DNA from: Rhodospirillaceae bacterium
Lineage (GTDB): Bacteria; Pseudomonadota; Alphaproteobacteria; Rhodospirillales; Rhodospirillaceae
Assembly (NCBI GenBank): GCA_040219235.1
Contig: JAVJSV010000016.1
Span: 124,001-188,000 of the forward strand
Reading direction: 5' to 3'
Length of the DNA stretch: 64,000 bases
Shown: piece after piece, positions 1 to 10,156 of the stretch
Numbering within the stretch: position 1 is the stretch's first letter
Layout of the letters: every line of letters starts with the position of its first letter
Translations under genes and position numbers: made by a program
Notes under the pieces: model-generated
The model's input: only the letters and a program-made list of their open reading frames with translations
The model's database searches: none
What the model was told of the DNA's origin: nothing

Positions 1-101
1 CTCGTGCAGGCGTGCGTAAGCAAGTGATTGCGGACCAGAATGCCCGTCGCCCTGAAGACACCCTTGAGATCGTTAAGGTCGAGTCAGGGAAGGGGCTATA
101 A
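1..101 (+). CDS. nuoJ: NADH-quinone oxidoreductase subunit J, C-terminal end (partial)
   Basis: The last 32 codons of an open frame that enters from the left edge end at a TAA two bases before nuoK. The residues read as a typical NuoJ tail (RAGVRKQ near the start, [10 protein letters not shown]-like ending). NuoJ is a membrane subunit of the proton-pumping arm of respiratory complex I. Identity rests on this tail and on its place directly before nuoK, as in all nuo operons. Only the tail is visible, so the membrane part cannot be judged. Confidence 0.85.
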   Translation, partial: RAGVRKQVIADQNARRPEDTLEIVKVESGKGL

Positions 102-103
102 TT

Positions 104-412
104 ATGGTTGTCAGTCTCGCGCACTTTCTCACTGTTGCTGCGATTTTGTTTACGCTCGGTATCTTTGGGATTTTCCTTAACCGGAAAAACCTGATCGTTA
201 TTTTGATGTCGATCGAGTTGATGCTGTTGGCGGTGAACATCAATTTCGTCGCGTTCTCGGCCTACCTCGGTGATTTGGTTGGGCAAATTTTCACCATGCT
301 GGTGCTAACTGTTGCCGCCGCTGAAGCGGCCATCGGCTTGGCCATTGTTGTGGTGTTCTATCGTTCTCACCGGTCTATCGCGGTGGAAGATATTAACGAG
401 TTGAAGGGGTAG
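104..412 (+). CDS. nuoK: NADH-quinone oxidoreductase subunit K
   Basis: This 102-residue inner-membrane protein has three hydrophobic helices, the normal size and shape of NuoK, a MrpC-like subunit of complex I. The buried glutamates needed for proton transfer in the family are visible: E38 in the second helix ([11 protein letters not shown]) and E74 in the third ([10 protein letters not shown]). It starts 2 bases after nuoJ and ends 7 bases before nuoL, so it belongs to one operon. No oddities. Confidence 0.97.
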   Translation: MVVSLAHFLTVAAILFTLGIFGIFLNRKNLIVILMSIELMLLAVNINFVAFSAYLGDLVGQIFTMLVLTVAAAEAAIGLAIVVVFYRSHRSIAVEDINELKG

Positions 413-419
413 GGGCATC

Positions 420-2342
420 ATGGAAGCTGCCGCAATTTTCCTGCCTCTGTTAGGGGCACTTATCGCTGGGTTCTTTGGCCGCCAGATTGGTGACCGGGCC
501 TCTCAGGTTGTGACATGCGTGGGCGTTGGGTCCGCTGCTGTTTTATCGATCCCACTGTTCTTTGATGTGGCGATTGGCGGCAACGAGCGCGTTGTGACAC
601 TGATGAGCTGGATTAACTCCGGCACCTTTGAAACATCCTGGGCGCTGCGTTTTGACACTTTGTCTGCTGTCATGGTGATGACGGTGACCTGTGTGTCCAC
701 ACTGATTCACGTCTACTCGGTTGGCTACATGAGCCATGATGACTCGAAGCCCCGGTTTATGGCGTATCTGTCGCTGTTTACCTTTGCGATGCTGATGCTG
801 GTGACCGCCGATAACCTGGTGCAGTTGTTCTTTGGCTGGGAAGGCGTCGGCGTTGTCTCCTACCTGCTGATCGGGTTCTGGTTTAAGAAGCCCTCGGCTA
901 ACGCGGCGGCCATCAAAGCGTTTGTGGTCAACCGGGTTGGAGACTTTGGCTTCCTGCTGGGGATCTTTGGCATTTACATGCTGTTTGACGCGGTCACGTT
1001 TGACGCGATTTTTAATGCGGTGCCGAACCATGTGGATGACAGGGTAACGTTCTTTGGCATTGAAGGGCATGCGCTAACATTGATCTCGCTGCTGCTGTTT
1101 GTCGGTGCCATGGGCAAGTCAGCTCAGTTGTTGCTGCACACCTGGTTGCCAGATGCCATGGAAGGTCCGACACCGGTGTCGGCGTTGATTCATGCCGCAA
1201 CCATGGTGACGGCGGGTGTGTTCCTGGTGGCACGGATGTCGCCGGTGTTTGAATATGCCCCATCGGCGTTGCAAGTTGTGACCATTGTTGGGGCTTCGAC
1301 AGCCTTTTTTGCGGCCACCATTGGCTGTGTACAGAACGATATCAAGCGCGTGATAGCCTATTCGACCTGTTCGCAGTTGGGCTATATGTTTTTTGCCTGT
1401 GGTGTCGGGGCCTATTCAGCCGCCATCTTCCACCTGATGACTCACGCCTGGTTTAAAGCTTTACTTTTCCTTGGCTCAGGGTCGGTCATTCACGCCATGT
1501 CCGACGAGCAAGACATGCGCAAGATGGGTGGCATCTGGAAGCACATTAAGTTCACCTATGCGATGATGTGGATTGGCACGTTGGCTTTGGTCGCGGTGCC
1601 GCCTTTTGCGGGATACTATTCTAAGGACCTCGTGCTTGAAGCGGCTTACGCGGCACATTCCAGCGTGGGCACCTATGCCTTTGTGATGGGCATTGGCGCG
1701 GCGTTGCTAACGGCATTCTATTCTGGGCGGCTGTTGTTCATGACGTTCCACGGCAAGCCGCGTGCGGATAAGGATGTGATGGACCATGTCCATGAGAGCC
1801 CATTGTCTATGACGATTCCCCTGGCTGGTCTGGCCCTTGGTGCCATCTTTGCTGGCATGGTTGGCTATGATGTGTTTGTCGGCGATGGCCGACTAGACTT
1901 CTGGCGTGATGCGCTGGCCGTGGTTGGGGCAGATGCTGTTGAAGACGCGCATCATGTACCGGCGTGGGTGGTGTGGTCGCCATTGGTTGTGACGGCGATT
2001 GGCCTAGCTGTGTCGTTCCAAATGTATATGCGGAAGCCAGATATGCCAGCAAAACTGGCTGCGGAGTTCCCTGGCGTTTATCAATTCCTGCTGAACAAAT
2101 GGTACTTCGACGAGCTTTATGACTTCCTGTTTGTGCGCCCGGCCTTTTGGATTGGTGACAAACTTTGGAAGAAAGGCGATCAAGGCATCATTGACCGCTT
2201 TGGTCCTGATGGCATTTCATCCTCCATTGCCAATGGCGCGCGCAAGCTTGGCGCTGTTCAGTCTGGTTATCTCTATCACTATGCGTTCGCGATGATCATT
2301 GGCGTTGCCTTATTCGTATCGTGGATTGTGGTGGGGGGCTGA
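420..2342 (+). CDS. nuoL: NADH-quinone oxidoreductase subunit L
   Basis: A 640-residue antiporter-like subunit at the distal end of the complex I membrane arm. It has the family's run of about 16 transmembrane helices, the conserved [18 protein letters not shown] segment near residue 140, the [20 protein letters not shown] block (about residues 240-260) and the long C-terminal amphipathic helix that braces the arm. The ATG is preceded by AGGGG. Length is close to the usual 610-660. It pumps protons together with NuoM and NuoN, which follow. Confidence 0.97.
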   Translation: MEAAAIFLPLLGALIAGFFGRQIGDRASQVVTCVGVGSAAVLSIPLFFDVAIGGNERVVTLMSWINSGTFETSWALRFDTLSAVMVMTVTCVSTLIHVYSVGYMSHDDSKPRFMAYLSLFTFAMLMLVTADNLVQLFFGWEGVGVVSYLLIGFWFKKPSANAAAIKAFVVNRVGDFGFLLGIFGIYMLFDAVTFDAIFNAVPNHVDDRVTFFGIEGHALTLISLLLFVGAMGKSAQLLLHTWLPDAMEGPTPVSALIHAATMVTAGVFLVARMSPVFEYAPSALQVVTIVGASTAFFAATIGCVQNDIKRVIAYSTCSQLGYMFFACGVGAYSAAIFHLMTHAWFKALLFLGSGSVIHAMSDEQDMRKMGGIWKHIKFTYAMMWIGTLALVAVPPFAGYYSKDLVLEAAYAAHSSVGTYAFVMGIGAALLTAFYSGRLLFMTFHGKPRADKDVMDHVHESPLSMTIPLAGLALGAIFAGMVGYDVFVGDGRLDFWRDALAVVGADAVEDAHHVPAWVVWSPLVVTAIGLAVSFQMYMRKPDMPAKLAAEFPGVYQFLLNKWYFDELYDFLFVRPAFWIGDKLWKKGDQGIIDRFGPDGISSSIANGARKLGAVQSGYLYHYAFAMIIGVALFVSWIVVGG

Positions 2343-2346
2343 GCAG

Positions 2347-3900
2347 ATGAACGGATTTGCTGAAAGTTTACCGCTGCTGAGCGTGGTCACGTTTATGCCC
2401 TTGCTGGGCGTACTTTTGTTGCTGACGATTCGCGCCGATGACCCAGAGATTGTGGCCCGCAACTGCCGGTGGGTGACGTTGTGGGTTACGCTTGGGGCGT
2501 TCCTTGTCTCGCTGCTGATCTGGGCGAATTTCGACAAAAGCACGGCCGACTTCCAGTTTGTGGAGAAGGCTGAGTGGTTCCCGCTGTTTGGGATCAACTA
2601 CCATATGGGAGTGGATGGCATTTCTATGCTGTTCGTCATCCTGTCCACCTTCCTGATGCCGATTTGTGTGTTGGCCAGTTGGGATGCGATTAAGACCCGT
2701 GTGCGGGAATACATGATCGCGTTCCTGATCTTAGAGACCATGATGATTGGCATGTTCTGTGCCTTAGACATGGTGTTGTTCTACCTGTTCTTCGAAGCTG
2801 TGCTGATCCCTATGTTCCTGATCATTGGGATTTGGGGTGGGGCGCGGCGCGTGTACGCGGCCTTTAAGTTCTTCCTCTATACCCTGATGGGCTCGGTGCT
2901 GCTGCTGGTCGCGATTCTGGCCATGTACTTTGTTGCGGGTACTACAGACGTACCGACGCTGATGGCGACGGAATTCCCGTTCCAGATGCAGTTCTGGCTG
3001 TGGCTGGGCTTATTTGCGTCATTCGCAGTGAAAGTGCCGATGTGGCCTGTGCATACCTGGTTGCCGGACGCCCACGTGGAAGCGCCAACGGCAGGCTCGG
3101 TTATTCTGGCTGGAGTATTGCTGAAGATGGGCGCTTATGGCTTCCTGCGCTTCTCTCTGCCGATGCTGCCCCTGGCCAGTGAATACTTTACGCCATTGAT
3201 TTACGGCCTTTCCATTGTCGCTGTGATCTACACATCCTTGGTGGCTTTGGCCCAAGAAGATATGAAGAAGTTGATTGCTTATTCTTCTGTCGCGCATATG
3301 GGGTTCGTGACCGTCGGTATTTTTGCCGCGACGCAGCAGGCTGTTGAGGGGGCGATCTATCAGATGCTGAGCCATGGGGTTGTTTCTGGTGCATTATTCC
3401 TCTGTGTGGGAGTGGTGTACGATCGTTTACACACCCGCGAGATCAACCGTTATGGTGGCTTGGCCAATAACATGCCGAAGTATGCACTCGTCTTTATGCT
3501 GATGATGATGGCCTCCGTTGGTTTGCCAGGGACGGCTGGCTTCGTCGGCGAGTTCCTGGTTCTGACCGGAGTGTTCCAGGTTAATACGTGGGTTGCGCTG
3601 TTTACCGCGACCGGCGTGATTCTGGGAGCGACCTATATGCTGTATCTCTACCGGCGCGTCATTTATGGCGAGCTGGTGAAGGAAGACCTTAAAGGTATGA
3701 CCGATCTCAATCCGCGCGAAGTTGCCATCTTTGCACCTTTATGTGTGGTGGTGATGTGGATGGGCGTTTATCCGATGTCGTTCCTGAGTGTGATGGATGT
3801 TTCTGTTGCGAAACTTATTGCCGATTATCAGTCAGCGATTGACGCCAACACGGCCATGCTTGGCCTGGCGGATGGCGTGCGCGTCGCGTTGGGCCGATAG
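2347..3900 (+). CDS. nuoM: NADH-quinone oxidoreductase subunit M
   Basis: A 517-residue antiporter-like proton-channel subunit of complex I. Signatures include [18 protein letters not shown] near the start, [20 protein letters not shown], and [20 protein letters not shown], which carries the loop typical of the MrpD/NuoM/NuoN group. I chose the ATG at 2347, which follows a GGGGGGCTGAG stretch four bases past the nuoL stop; an upstream in-frame ATG at 2299 would lie inside nuoL. About 14 transmembrane segments. Confidence 0.96.
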   Translation: MNGFAESLPLLSVVTFMPLLGVLLLLTIRADDPEIVARNCRWVTLWVTLGAFLVSLLIWANFDKSTADFQFVEKAEWFPLFGINYHMGVDGISMLFVILSTFLMPICVLASWDAIKTRVREYMIAFLILETMMIGMFCALDMVLFYLFFEAVLIPMFLIIGIWGGARRVYAAFKFFLYTLMGSVLLLVAILAMYFVAGTTDVPTLMATEFPFQMQFWLWLGLFASFAVKVPMWPVHTWLPDAHVEAPTAGSVILAGVLLKMGAYGFLRFSLPMLPLASEYFTPLIYGLSIVAVIYTSLVALAQEDMKKLIAYSSVAHMGFVTVGIFAATQQAVEGAIYQMLSHGVVSGALFLCVGVVYDRLHTREINRYGGLANNMPKYALVFMLMMMASVGLPGTAGFVGEFLVLTGVFQVNTWVALFTATGVILGATYMLYLYRRVIYGELVKEDLKGMTDLNPREVAIFAPLCVVVMWMGVYPMSFLSVMDVSVAKLIADYQSAIDANTAMLGLADGVRVALGR

Positions 3901-3911
3901 GGGAGATGGAT

Positions 3912-5351
3912 ATGACTGCACTCCCAGATTTAACCCCCGCGTATGCTGAGATTTTCTTGGCCATTGCCGGTATGGCCTTGTTGATGGTCGGTGTCTTCCG
4001 CAAAACCGATCCGGCGCGCGGTGTTACCCTACTGGCTGTTCTTGCGTTTGCCATTGCAGCGGTTCTTGCGCTGACCACAAATGCTGTTGAAACCGTGACC
4101 TTTAACGGCCTGTTTGTGGTGAACGCGTTTACCGGATTCGCCAAGATGCTGATTTTGTTGGCGGCGGCGTTGTCGATGTTCCTGGCGTTATCTTGGGCGA
4201 AGAATGAAGGCATCGCACGATATGAGATGCCGGTAATCATGCTGTTTGCCGTGCTGGGCATGATGATGATGGTGTCATCCAACAATCTCATCTCATTGTA
4301 CATTGGCTTAGAGCTTCAAAGTTTGGCGCTGTATGTGCTGGCCTCCTTCAATCGCGGTAATCTGCGGGCGACGGAAGCGGGCGTGAAGTACTTCGTTCTT
4401 GGCGCGTTGGCATCTGGCTTGCTGCTGTATGGCTCGTCGCTGGTCTATGGGTTTGCCGGAACCACCTCCTTTGCCGGACTTGCCGATGCATTGACGGGTG
4501 TTGAACAGAACACCGGTGTTTTGGTCGGGTTGATTTTTGTGATCTGTGGCTTGGCGTTCAAAATATCTGCCGTGCCATTTCATATGTGGACGCCAGACGT
4601 TTACGAGGGATCTCCCACACCGGTGACGGCATTTTTCTCGGTTGGTCCGAAGATCGCAGCGCTGTGTTTGTTTTTGCGGGTTTTAGTCGGACCATTCGAA
4701 GGTCTGATGGATGAATGGCGGCAAGTGCTGACCGTGATCTGCGTTGCGTCGATGCTGTGGGGCGCCGTTGCTGCAATCGCGCAAAACAACATCAAGCGTT
4801 TGATGGCCTATAGTTCCATCGGTCATGTTGGCTACGCACTGATTGGCCTGGTGGCCGGCACGCAAGAAGGGGCGAGGGGTATGATTTACTACATGCTCAT
4901 CTACCTGTTTATGAATGTCGGGACGTTTGCGGTTATTTTGTCCATGCGCGTTAAAGAACGCTACGTGGAAAGCATTGATGATTTGTCCGGATTGTCCAAG
5001 ACAAATCCGGCCATTGCGTTGGCCTTGGCGATTTTGATGTTCTCCATGGCAGGCATACCGCCTCTGGCCGGATTTTTCGGCAAGTATTTCGTGTTTGTTG
5101 CCGCCGTGAACGAGGGGCTGATTCCTCTTGCGGTGATCGGACTTCTGTCCAGCGTCATCGGGGCCTTTTACTATCTACGTCTGATCAAGATTATGTATTT
5201 TGATGAGTCTGTAGAAGCTTTTGATCGTCCCGATCACTCCACGGCTTTAATTATGGGATTGTGCGCGCTTTTAGTCGTGCTCTTTGTTGGTCTTCCTGAG
5301 CCACTTCTGGCTGGTGCAGACACAGCAGCTGCAGCCCTGTTTCCGGGTTAG
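3912..5351 (+). CDS. nuoN: NADH-quinone oxidoreductase subunit N
   Basis: A 479-residue antiporter-like membrane subunit, last gene of the complex I operon. It carries the family blocks SNNLISLYIGLELQSLALYVL and PFHMWTPDVYEGSPTPVTAF, which include the glutamate and lysine positions of the proton path, and about 14 hydrophobic helices. Two ATGs are available, at 3906 and 3912. GGGAG at 3901-3905 lies six bases before the second, so that start is preferred; the first would leave no room for ribosome binding. Confidence 0.95.
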   Translation: MTALPDLTPAYAEIFLAIAGMALLMVGVFRKTDPARGVTLLAVLAFAIAAVLALTTNAVETVTFNGLFVVNAFTGFAKMLILLAAALSMFLALSWAKNEGIARYEMPVIMLFAVLGMMMMVSSNNLISLYIGLELQSLALYVLASFNRGNLRATEAGVKYFVLGALASGLLLYGSSLVYGFAGTTSFAGLADALTGVEQNTGVLVGLIFVICGLAFKISAVPFHMWTPDVYEGSPTPVTAFFSVGPKIAALCLFLRVLVGPFEGLMDEWRQVLTVICVASMLWGAVAAIAQNNIKRLMAYSSIGHVGYALIGLVAGTQEGARGMIYYMLIYLFMNVGTFAVILSMRVKERYVESIDDLSGLSKTNPAIALALAILMFSMAGIPPLAGFFGKYFVFVAAVNEGLIPLAVIGLLSSVIGAFYYLRLIKIMYFDESVEAFDRPDHSTALIMGLCALLVVLFVGLPEPLLAGADTAAAALFPG

Positions 5352-5363
5352 ACTAAAACTTTC

Positions 5364-6107
5364 ATGACCTTCGTGTCTGAGCTACCGACAGGATGGCGTC
5401 TCACCAAAGTCTCCGAGACTGAAAGCACGAATTCAGATATGAGGAAACTCGCCGAAGCGGGCGAGTCTGAGGGCTTGCTTCTTCTGGCAAAGACACAAAC
5501 GTCTGGTCGTGGCCGGCGAGGCCGGGTGTGGAGCAGCCCAACGGGTAATCTTTATGTGAGTATTCTGGTTGATGCGCCGTCACCAACTGGAGGCGAAGTT
5601 GGTTTTGTTGCAGCCTTATCTTTGATAGATGCCGTTGAATTGGTCGCCGGTCGTGAAGTGGCTGCCTTGTGCTGTAAATGGCCCAATGACGTGTTGTACA
5701 GAGGTGGAAAAGCCGCCGGGCTATTGCTCGAAGCCGTGCCTGAGCGGTCTCAGGTGATTGTTGGTATTGGGGTCAATTTGATTGAGACAGTGGTTGAAGA
5801 TGCGCTTTACCCTGTTGGTTCATTGTCTGACTTGTCTATTGCGCCTGAAGATCTAGCCGTAAGCCTCGCGCAGTGTTTATCTAAATGGCTCGGGACATTA
5901 CGGACGTTGGGATTTGCACCGGTAAGACGGGCCTGGTTGAGCCGTGCGACCGGTGTTGGAGAACATGTTGTCGTGCGTTTACCTCAAGATACCTTTGAAG
6001 GCACGTTTAAAGGTTTGGCGGAGGACGGTGCACTTTTATTAGAGCAAGGTATGAGTGGCGTTAAAACTGTGTCTGCGGGTGACGTCTTTTTTGGGGCCGG
6101 AGCTTAA
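5364..6107 (+). CDS. birA: Biotin--[acetyl-CoA-carboxylase] ligase
   Basis: A 247-residue biotin-protein ligase that activates biotin with ATP and attaches it to a lysine of the carboxylase carrier protein. The biotin-binding loop SGRGRRGR (residues 47-54) and the KWPNDVLY block (105-112, with the catalytic-site lysine in GGKAAGLLLE just after) are visible. There is no N-terminal helix-turn-helix, so this is the class I form that does not repress transcription. It sits 12 bases after nuoN and 2 bases before coaX, the common alphaproteobacterial order. Confidence 0.95.
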   Translation: MTFVSELPTGWRLTKVSETESTNSDMRKLAEAGESEGLLLLAKTQTSGRGRRGRVWSSPTGNLYVSILVDAPSPTGGEVGFVAALSLIDAVELVAGREVAALCCKWPNDVLYRGGKAAGLLLEAVPERSQVIVGIGVNLIETVVEDALYPVGSLSDLSIAPEDLAVSLAQCLSKWLGTLRTLGFAPVRRAWLSRATGVGEHVVVRLPQDTFEGTFKGLAEDGALLLEQGMSGVKTVSAGDVFFGAGA

Positions 6108-6109
6108 CC

Positions 6110-6886
6110 ATGTTGCTGGTGATTGATTGTGGGAACACGAACATCGTGTTCGCTGTTTATGAAGACGATAGGCTGGTGGGGCAGTGGCGCACGGCAACGC
6201 AAAGCGAAAAAACCGGCGATGATTATGGGGTATGGCTGACTCAGATTATGCAGCGGGATGGCATTGCGCGAGACGATATAACAGCTGCTATTGTTTCTTC
6301 TGTGGTGCCCAGCAAGGATCGTGCCTTGCGGACAATGTGCCAATCTTTCTTTGAGGTGAACGCGCGTTTTGTAGGCGATGAAGGTCTTGTACTTGGGCTG
6401 AATGTGTTGCTGCAAAATCCCCGCGAGGTTGGCGATGACCGGCTGGTCAATGCTATTGCAGCACAGGAAACCTATGGTGGTCCGTTGATCATTATCGATT
6501 TTGGTACGGCGACAACGTTCGATGTCGTCGACAAGGATGGTAACTATGCGGGCGGCGTTATTACCCCTGGTATAAACCTTTCGATGGAAGCGCTGCATAT
6601 GGCGACGGCTTTGCTGCCTAAAATTCCGATTGAAAACCCTGGGAACGCGCCTGTTGTTGGAACGTCTACCGTAGAGGCGATGAGATCAGGCGTTTTTTGG
6701 GGTTACATTGGTTTGATTGAAGGGTTGGTTGGTCGTATCCAGGCTGAACAAGGTCCGGGTTTAAAAGTGATCGCCACAGGCGGTCTGGCACCACTGTTTG
6801 CAGAGTCTGCTGGTGTGATTGATCATACGGATGACACGTTGACCTTGCGTGGTTTGCGCGCTGTGCACGAACGTAATCCGGTATGA
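6110..6886 (+). CDS. coaX: Type III pantothenate kinase
   Basis: This 258-residue ASKHA-fold kinase carries out the first step of coenzyme A synthesis, ATP-dependent phosphorylation of pantothenate. Visible motifs are the phosphate loop DCGNTN (6-11), PREVGDDRLVNA (about 105-116) and DFGTATT (131-137). The stop overlaps the rnj start as ATGA, so the two are translationally coupled. The length is standard. Confidence 0.96.
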   Translation: MLLVIDCGNTNIVFAVYEDDRLVGQWRTATQSEKTGDDYGVWLTQIMQRDGIARDDITAAIVSSVVPSKDRALRTMCQSFFEVNARFVGDEGLVLGLNVLLQNPREVGDDRLVNAIAAQETYGGPLIIIDFGTATTFDVVDKDGNYAGGVITPGINLSMEALHMATALLPKIPIENPGNAPVVGTSTVEAMRSGVFWGYIGLIEGLVGRIQAEQGPGLKVIATGGLAPLFAESAGVIDHTDDTLTLRGLRAVHERNPV

Positions 6887-8568
6887 GCACGGCACGCCCC
6901 GCCTCCCGGCCTGTACCAAAGGGTTTAAACAAAGGATTGTGGTTTGTGCCGCTGGGTGGTTCCGGCGAGATCGGCATGAATTTGAATCTGTATGCCTGTG
7001 ATGACCAATGGCTGATGGTCGATCTTGGGGTCACATTTGGGGATGACAGTATTCCGGGCGTCGATGTGGTTATGCCGGATCCCAGCTTTATCGCCGAGCG
7101 CAAGGACACGCTATTAGGCTTGGTGCTGACCCATGCCCATGAAGATCATTTGGGGGCGGTGTGTTACTTGTGGCCGCAACTGCAATGCCCGGTTTATGCG
7201 ACTCCCTTTGCGGCGGAATTTTTGAAACGAAAGCTCGTCGAGACGGGCCTGCAAGATGTTGTGCCACTGACCATCATTCCATTGGGGGGCAGGCTTGAAC
7301 TCGGGCCCTTTGATATAGAGTTTATCACGCTGACTCATTCCATTCCTGAGCCGAATGCGCTGGCCATCCGTACATCCTATGGCAACATCATGCATACGGG
7401 CGATTGGAAGTTCGACCCTGACCCCCTGATTGGTGAAATCACTGATTTTGCAACGCTTGAGGCGCTTGGTGACGAGGGCGTATTGGCGATGATTGCGGAT
7501 TCAACCAATGTTTTCTCAGAAGGTGAGGCAGGATCCGAAGGGGATGTGGCTGTTGCGCTTACAGAATTAATTGGGAAACTCAGCGGTCGCGTTGCTGTTG
7601 GTTGCTTTGCGTCCAACTTTGCTCGGGTGGAGAGTATTGCGCGGGCGGCTGAGGCCAATGATCGGCATGTCTGTCTTGTCGGAGCCTCGCTGTGGCGTGT
7701 CACGGAGACGGCGCGTAAGACTGGCTACTTGTCTGACGATTTAACGTTTTATGAAGCCGAGGATGCAGCCCATCTGCCAAACGATAAAGTGCTCTATATC
7801 TGCACCGGCAGCCAAGGCGAGGCGCGAGCGGCTCTCAGTCGCATTGCCTTTAACAACCATCGCGAAGTTACCCTGGAAGAGGGAGACACGGTTGTGTTTT
7901 CGTCGCGGGTGATTCCGGGGAACGAGAAGTCGATTTTCAAATTGCAGAATCAACTGGCACGACTAGGTGTGGATATCATTACCGCTAAAAATGCCCCTAT
8001 CCATGTTTCTGGTCACCCGGCACGGGATGAGATGCGACGCATGTACGGCATGATCCGTCCACATACCGCCATTCCGGTTCACGGTGAATACATGCATATG
8101 CGGGCACATGCGGCTCTGGCTTTAGAGTGCCAGGTGCCCCAAGCGATACAAGTGGAAAATGGCTGTGCTGTTCGTCTGGCCCCTGGCGATCCAAAAGTCA
8201 TGGGTGAAGTTTGGGCTGGAAGAATGTCTTGGGAAGGCACTAAGGCGGTGCCGTTCTGGGATCCGGTGCTGCGAGACCGAAAGAAGATGTTTTATGGCGG
8301 CAGTGTGGTGGTGTCGGTTGTTCTGGAGGACGATGGCCGTCTCGCGACAGATGCACAGGTGTCGGTGTTGGGGATCGTTGACCCACTTGAGGCTAAGGGC
8401 GAGGACGCCCTGGCTATTGAGATTGAAAGCGCCATTGAAAGATTACCTGGCCGAACAAAGCGGGATGACGGCGTTATTGAAGAGGCTGTCCGCAGATGCG
8501 TGCGCCGCATATTCTCAGGCGGGCAAATGGGCAAACCCTTGATTAAGGTTCATGTTGCCAGAGTATAA
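6883..8568 (+). CDS. rnj: Ribonuclease J
   Basis: A 561-residue metallo-beta-lactamase/beta-CASP ribonuclease with 5'-to-3' exo- and endonuclease activity in rRNA and mRNA processing. The zinc motif HAHEDH is at residues 84-89, with a further ligand region in IMHTGDWKFDPDP. The beta-CASP part follows, with the HVSGH motif near residue 372, and a short C-terminal domain ends in GGQMGKPLIKVHV. It overlaps coaX by four bases. This gene order is typical of Rhodospirillales and relatives. Confidence 0.95.
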   Translation: MSTARPASRPVPKGLNKGLWFVPLGGSGEIGMNLNLYACDDQWLMVDLGVTFGDDSIPGVDVVMPDPSFIAERKDTLLGLVLTHAHEDHLGAVCYLWPQLQCPVYATPFAAEFLKRKLVETGLQDVVPLTIIPLGGRLELGPFDIEFITLTHSIPEPNALAIRTSYGNIMHTGDWKFDPDPLIGEITDFATLEALGDEGVLAMIADSTNVFSEGEAGSEGDVAVALTELIGKLSGRVAVGCFASNFARVESIARAAEANDRHVCLVGASLWRVTETARKTGYLSDDLTFYEAEDAAHLPNDKVLYICTGSQGEARAALSRIAFNNHREVTLEEGDTVVFSSRVIPGNEKSIFKLQNQLARLGVDIITAKNAPIHVSGHPARDEMRRMYGMIRPHTAIPVHGEYMHMRAHAALALECQVPQAIQVENGCAVRLAPGDPKVMGEVWAGRMSWEGTKAVPFWDPVLRDRKKMFYGGSVVVSVVLEDDGRLATDAQVSVLGIVDPLEAKGEDALAIEIESAIERLPGRTKRDDGVIEEAVRRCVRRIFSGGQMGKPLIKVHVARV

Positions 8569-8596
8569 TCGGGTGTTGGTTGCGAAAGAGGGCGAT

Positions 8597-9001
8597 ATGA
8601 TTGGACAATTGAACCACGTGGCGATTGCTGTACCGGACTTGGCGGCGGCGAGCGCCACCTATCGGGATGCGTTAGGGGCTGAGGTTTCTGAGCCAGAAGA
8701 CTTGCCCGAGCATGGCGTGACCGTGGTTTTTGTGAAACTGCCAAATACCAAAATCGAACTCTTGCACCCGCTTGGGGAGAATTCCCCAATCCAGGGCTTT
8801 TTAGATAAAAACCCATCCGGCGGTATGCATCATCTATGCTTTGAAGTTGAAGATATCCTGGCGGCACGCGACCAGTTGATTGCGGAAGGCAAACGTGTGC
8901 TGGGCGATGGCGAACCCAGAATTGGCGCTCACGGCAAGCCGGTGCTGTTTGTGCACCCTAAAGACTTTGTTGGGACGTTGATTGAGATTGAGCAGGCGTG
9001 A
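8597..9001 (+). CDS. mce: Methylmalonyl-CoA epimerase
   Basis: A 134-residue VOC-fold enzyme that interconverts R- and S-methylmalonyl-CoA, linking propionyl-CoA breakdown to succinyl-CoA. Likely metal ligands are H7 (QLNHVAIAV), H78/H79 (GGMHHLCFEV) and E130 (GTLIEIEQA). I prefer ATG 8597 (after GAGGGCGAT): it gives the normal start MIGQLNHVAIAVPDL, whereas the upstream ATG at 8552 would overlap rnj and add 15 atypical residues. The stop overlaps the next gene's GTG. Confidence 0.94.
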   Translation: MIGQLNHVAIAVPDLAAASATYRDALGAEVSEPEDLPEHGVTVVFVKLPNTKIELLHPLGENSPIQGFLDKNPSGGMHHLCFEVEDILAARDQLIAEGKRVLGDGEPRIGAHGKPVLFVHPKDFVGTLIEIEQA

Positions 9002-9573
9002 GTGCTGACGAGGCTCGGTTCCTCGATCTGATTAAGATCAACCCTATTAATGAGACGCTTCTAAGCAGACTACCAGACCTTGGTTTGCCTGATATTTGGC
9101 TTGTATCGGGGAGTCTGTTTCAAACGGTTTGGAATGTTCAAACCGGTCGCCCACCTCATTACGGCATCAAGGATTACGACTTGTTTTACTTTGAGCCCGG
9201 AGATTTAAGCTGGGAAGCCGAAGATGCGGTTATACTAAGATGCAAGGGCGTTTTCTCGGATATCAAGGCGGAGGTGCAGATCCGCAATCAGGCGCGGGTG
9301 CATGTTTGGTATGAAGAGAAGTTTGGCGCTCCTTATCCACCCTTGAAGAGTAGTTGTGACGGTATCGATCGCTTCACCACACCCTCAAGCATGTATGGTG
9401 TTGGTCATGACGATGAAGGAAACGTGAAGGTATATGCGCCCCACGGCTATTCTGACGCCTTCGATCTGGTGGTACGGCCAAATCCGGATAGTGAGGCTGT
9501 GGCCTATGTGTATGCCGAAAAAACGACGCGCTGGAAGGCGTTATGGCCGGAATTACAGGTTGTTCCATTTTGA
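8998..9573 (+). CDS. Nucleotidyltransferase-like protein (DUF925/COG3575 type)
   Basis: A 191-residue protein starting with GTG that overlaps the mce stop (GTGA). The segment VSGSLFQTVWN (36-46) followed by GIKDYDLFYF (56-65) gives the G-S and D-x-D pattern of the nucleotidyltransferase fold (D59 and D61), as in the DUF925/COG3575 family. Substrate and role are unknown. It replaces the small membrane gene that many relatives have between mce and proS. Family placement is from pattern only; activity is not shown. Confidence 0.75.
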   Translation: MSADEARFLDLIKINPINETLLSRLPDLGLPDIWLVSGSLFQTVWNVQTGRPPHYGIKDYDLFYFEPGDLSWEAEDAVILRCKGVFSDIKAEVQIRNQARVHVWYEEKFGAPYPPLKSSCDGIDRFTTPSSMYGVGHDDEGNVKVYAPHGYSDAFDLVVRPNPDSEAVAYVYAEKTTRWKALWPELQVVPF

Positions 9574-9648
9574 TGTTTTAGGGCTCTGCGGCGCCAGCTC
9601 TGCTGTTTTAAGAACCGGTTGTTAACCATTCAAATGCACACTTAAAGC

Positions 9649-10125
9649 ATGAAAAACGAGATTATCAGCCTCACGACATTCGCATGCGTGGTTTTGTCAG
9701 TACCGGCACTAGCGCAGATCTCAAGTCATCGTGTCAGCACCGATGATTGCCGCGCAATTGTGGCGCATGTTCCAGCAGATGACGTTGCTTTCGTGCCTGG
9801 GGTTGATGTGCGGGGCCGGCAAGTCGCACCCGCAGATCTGGATGGTGGCTACGACATTGCGGTACCTGATGTTGTAAATATCGATATTCGGCTGGACCTG
9901 GCGGAACGCCTTGGTCTGGGTGAGGATTCAGAAGGCGGGGTGTCTGCATTGATTGCTGGGGAGGGCGTGGTTGGCCGGGTTAGTGTTCAGGGGCGTGATG
10001 TTTACTGGAATGATTCTCTGCTTCCATTGAATCGCGCCTCAATTCTGGCTGCTGCCTGCCGCGAGGCTTTCACCGATGCGGGGATCCCGCTGCCGCTTAT
10101 TAAGCCTGAGGCAAATGCAGACTAA
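9649..10125 (+). CDS. Hypothetical secreted protein
   Basis: A 158-residue protein with a Sec-type signal peptide (hydrophobic TTFACVVLSVPALAQ, predicted cut after ALA or AQ near residue 22). The mature part is small, acidic, with two cysteines (C32 and one in AACREAF). I do not recognise the family. It is a single gene between the nucleotidyltransferase-like gene and the convergent TPP enzyme. The ATG is the only reasonable start that includes the signal peptide. Confidence 0.7.
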   Translation: MKNEIISLTTFACVVLSVPALAQISSHRVSTDDCRAIVAHVPADDVAFVPGVDVRGRQVAPADLDGGYDIAVPDVVNIDIRLDLAERLGLGEDSEGGVSALIAGEGVVGRVSVQGRDVYWNDSLLPLNRASILAAACREAFTDAGIPLPLIKPEANAD

Positions 10126-10156
10126 GACTAGGACGTTTGTTAATGTCTGGTGTCAG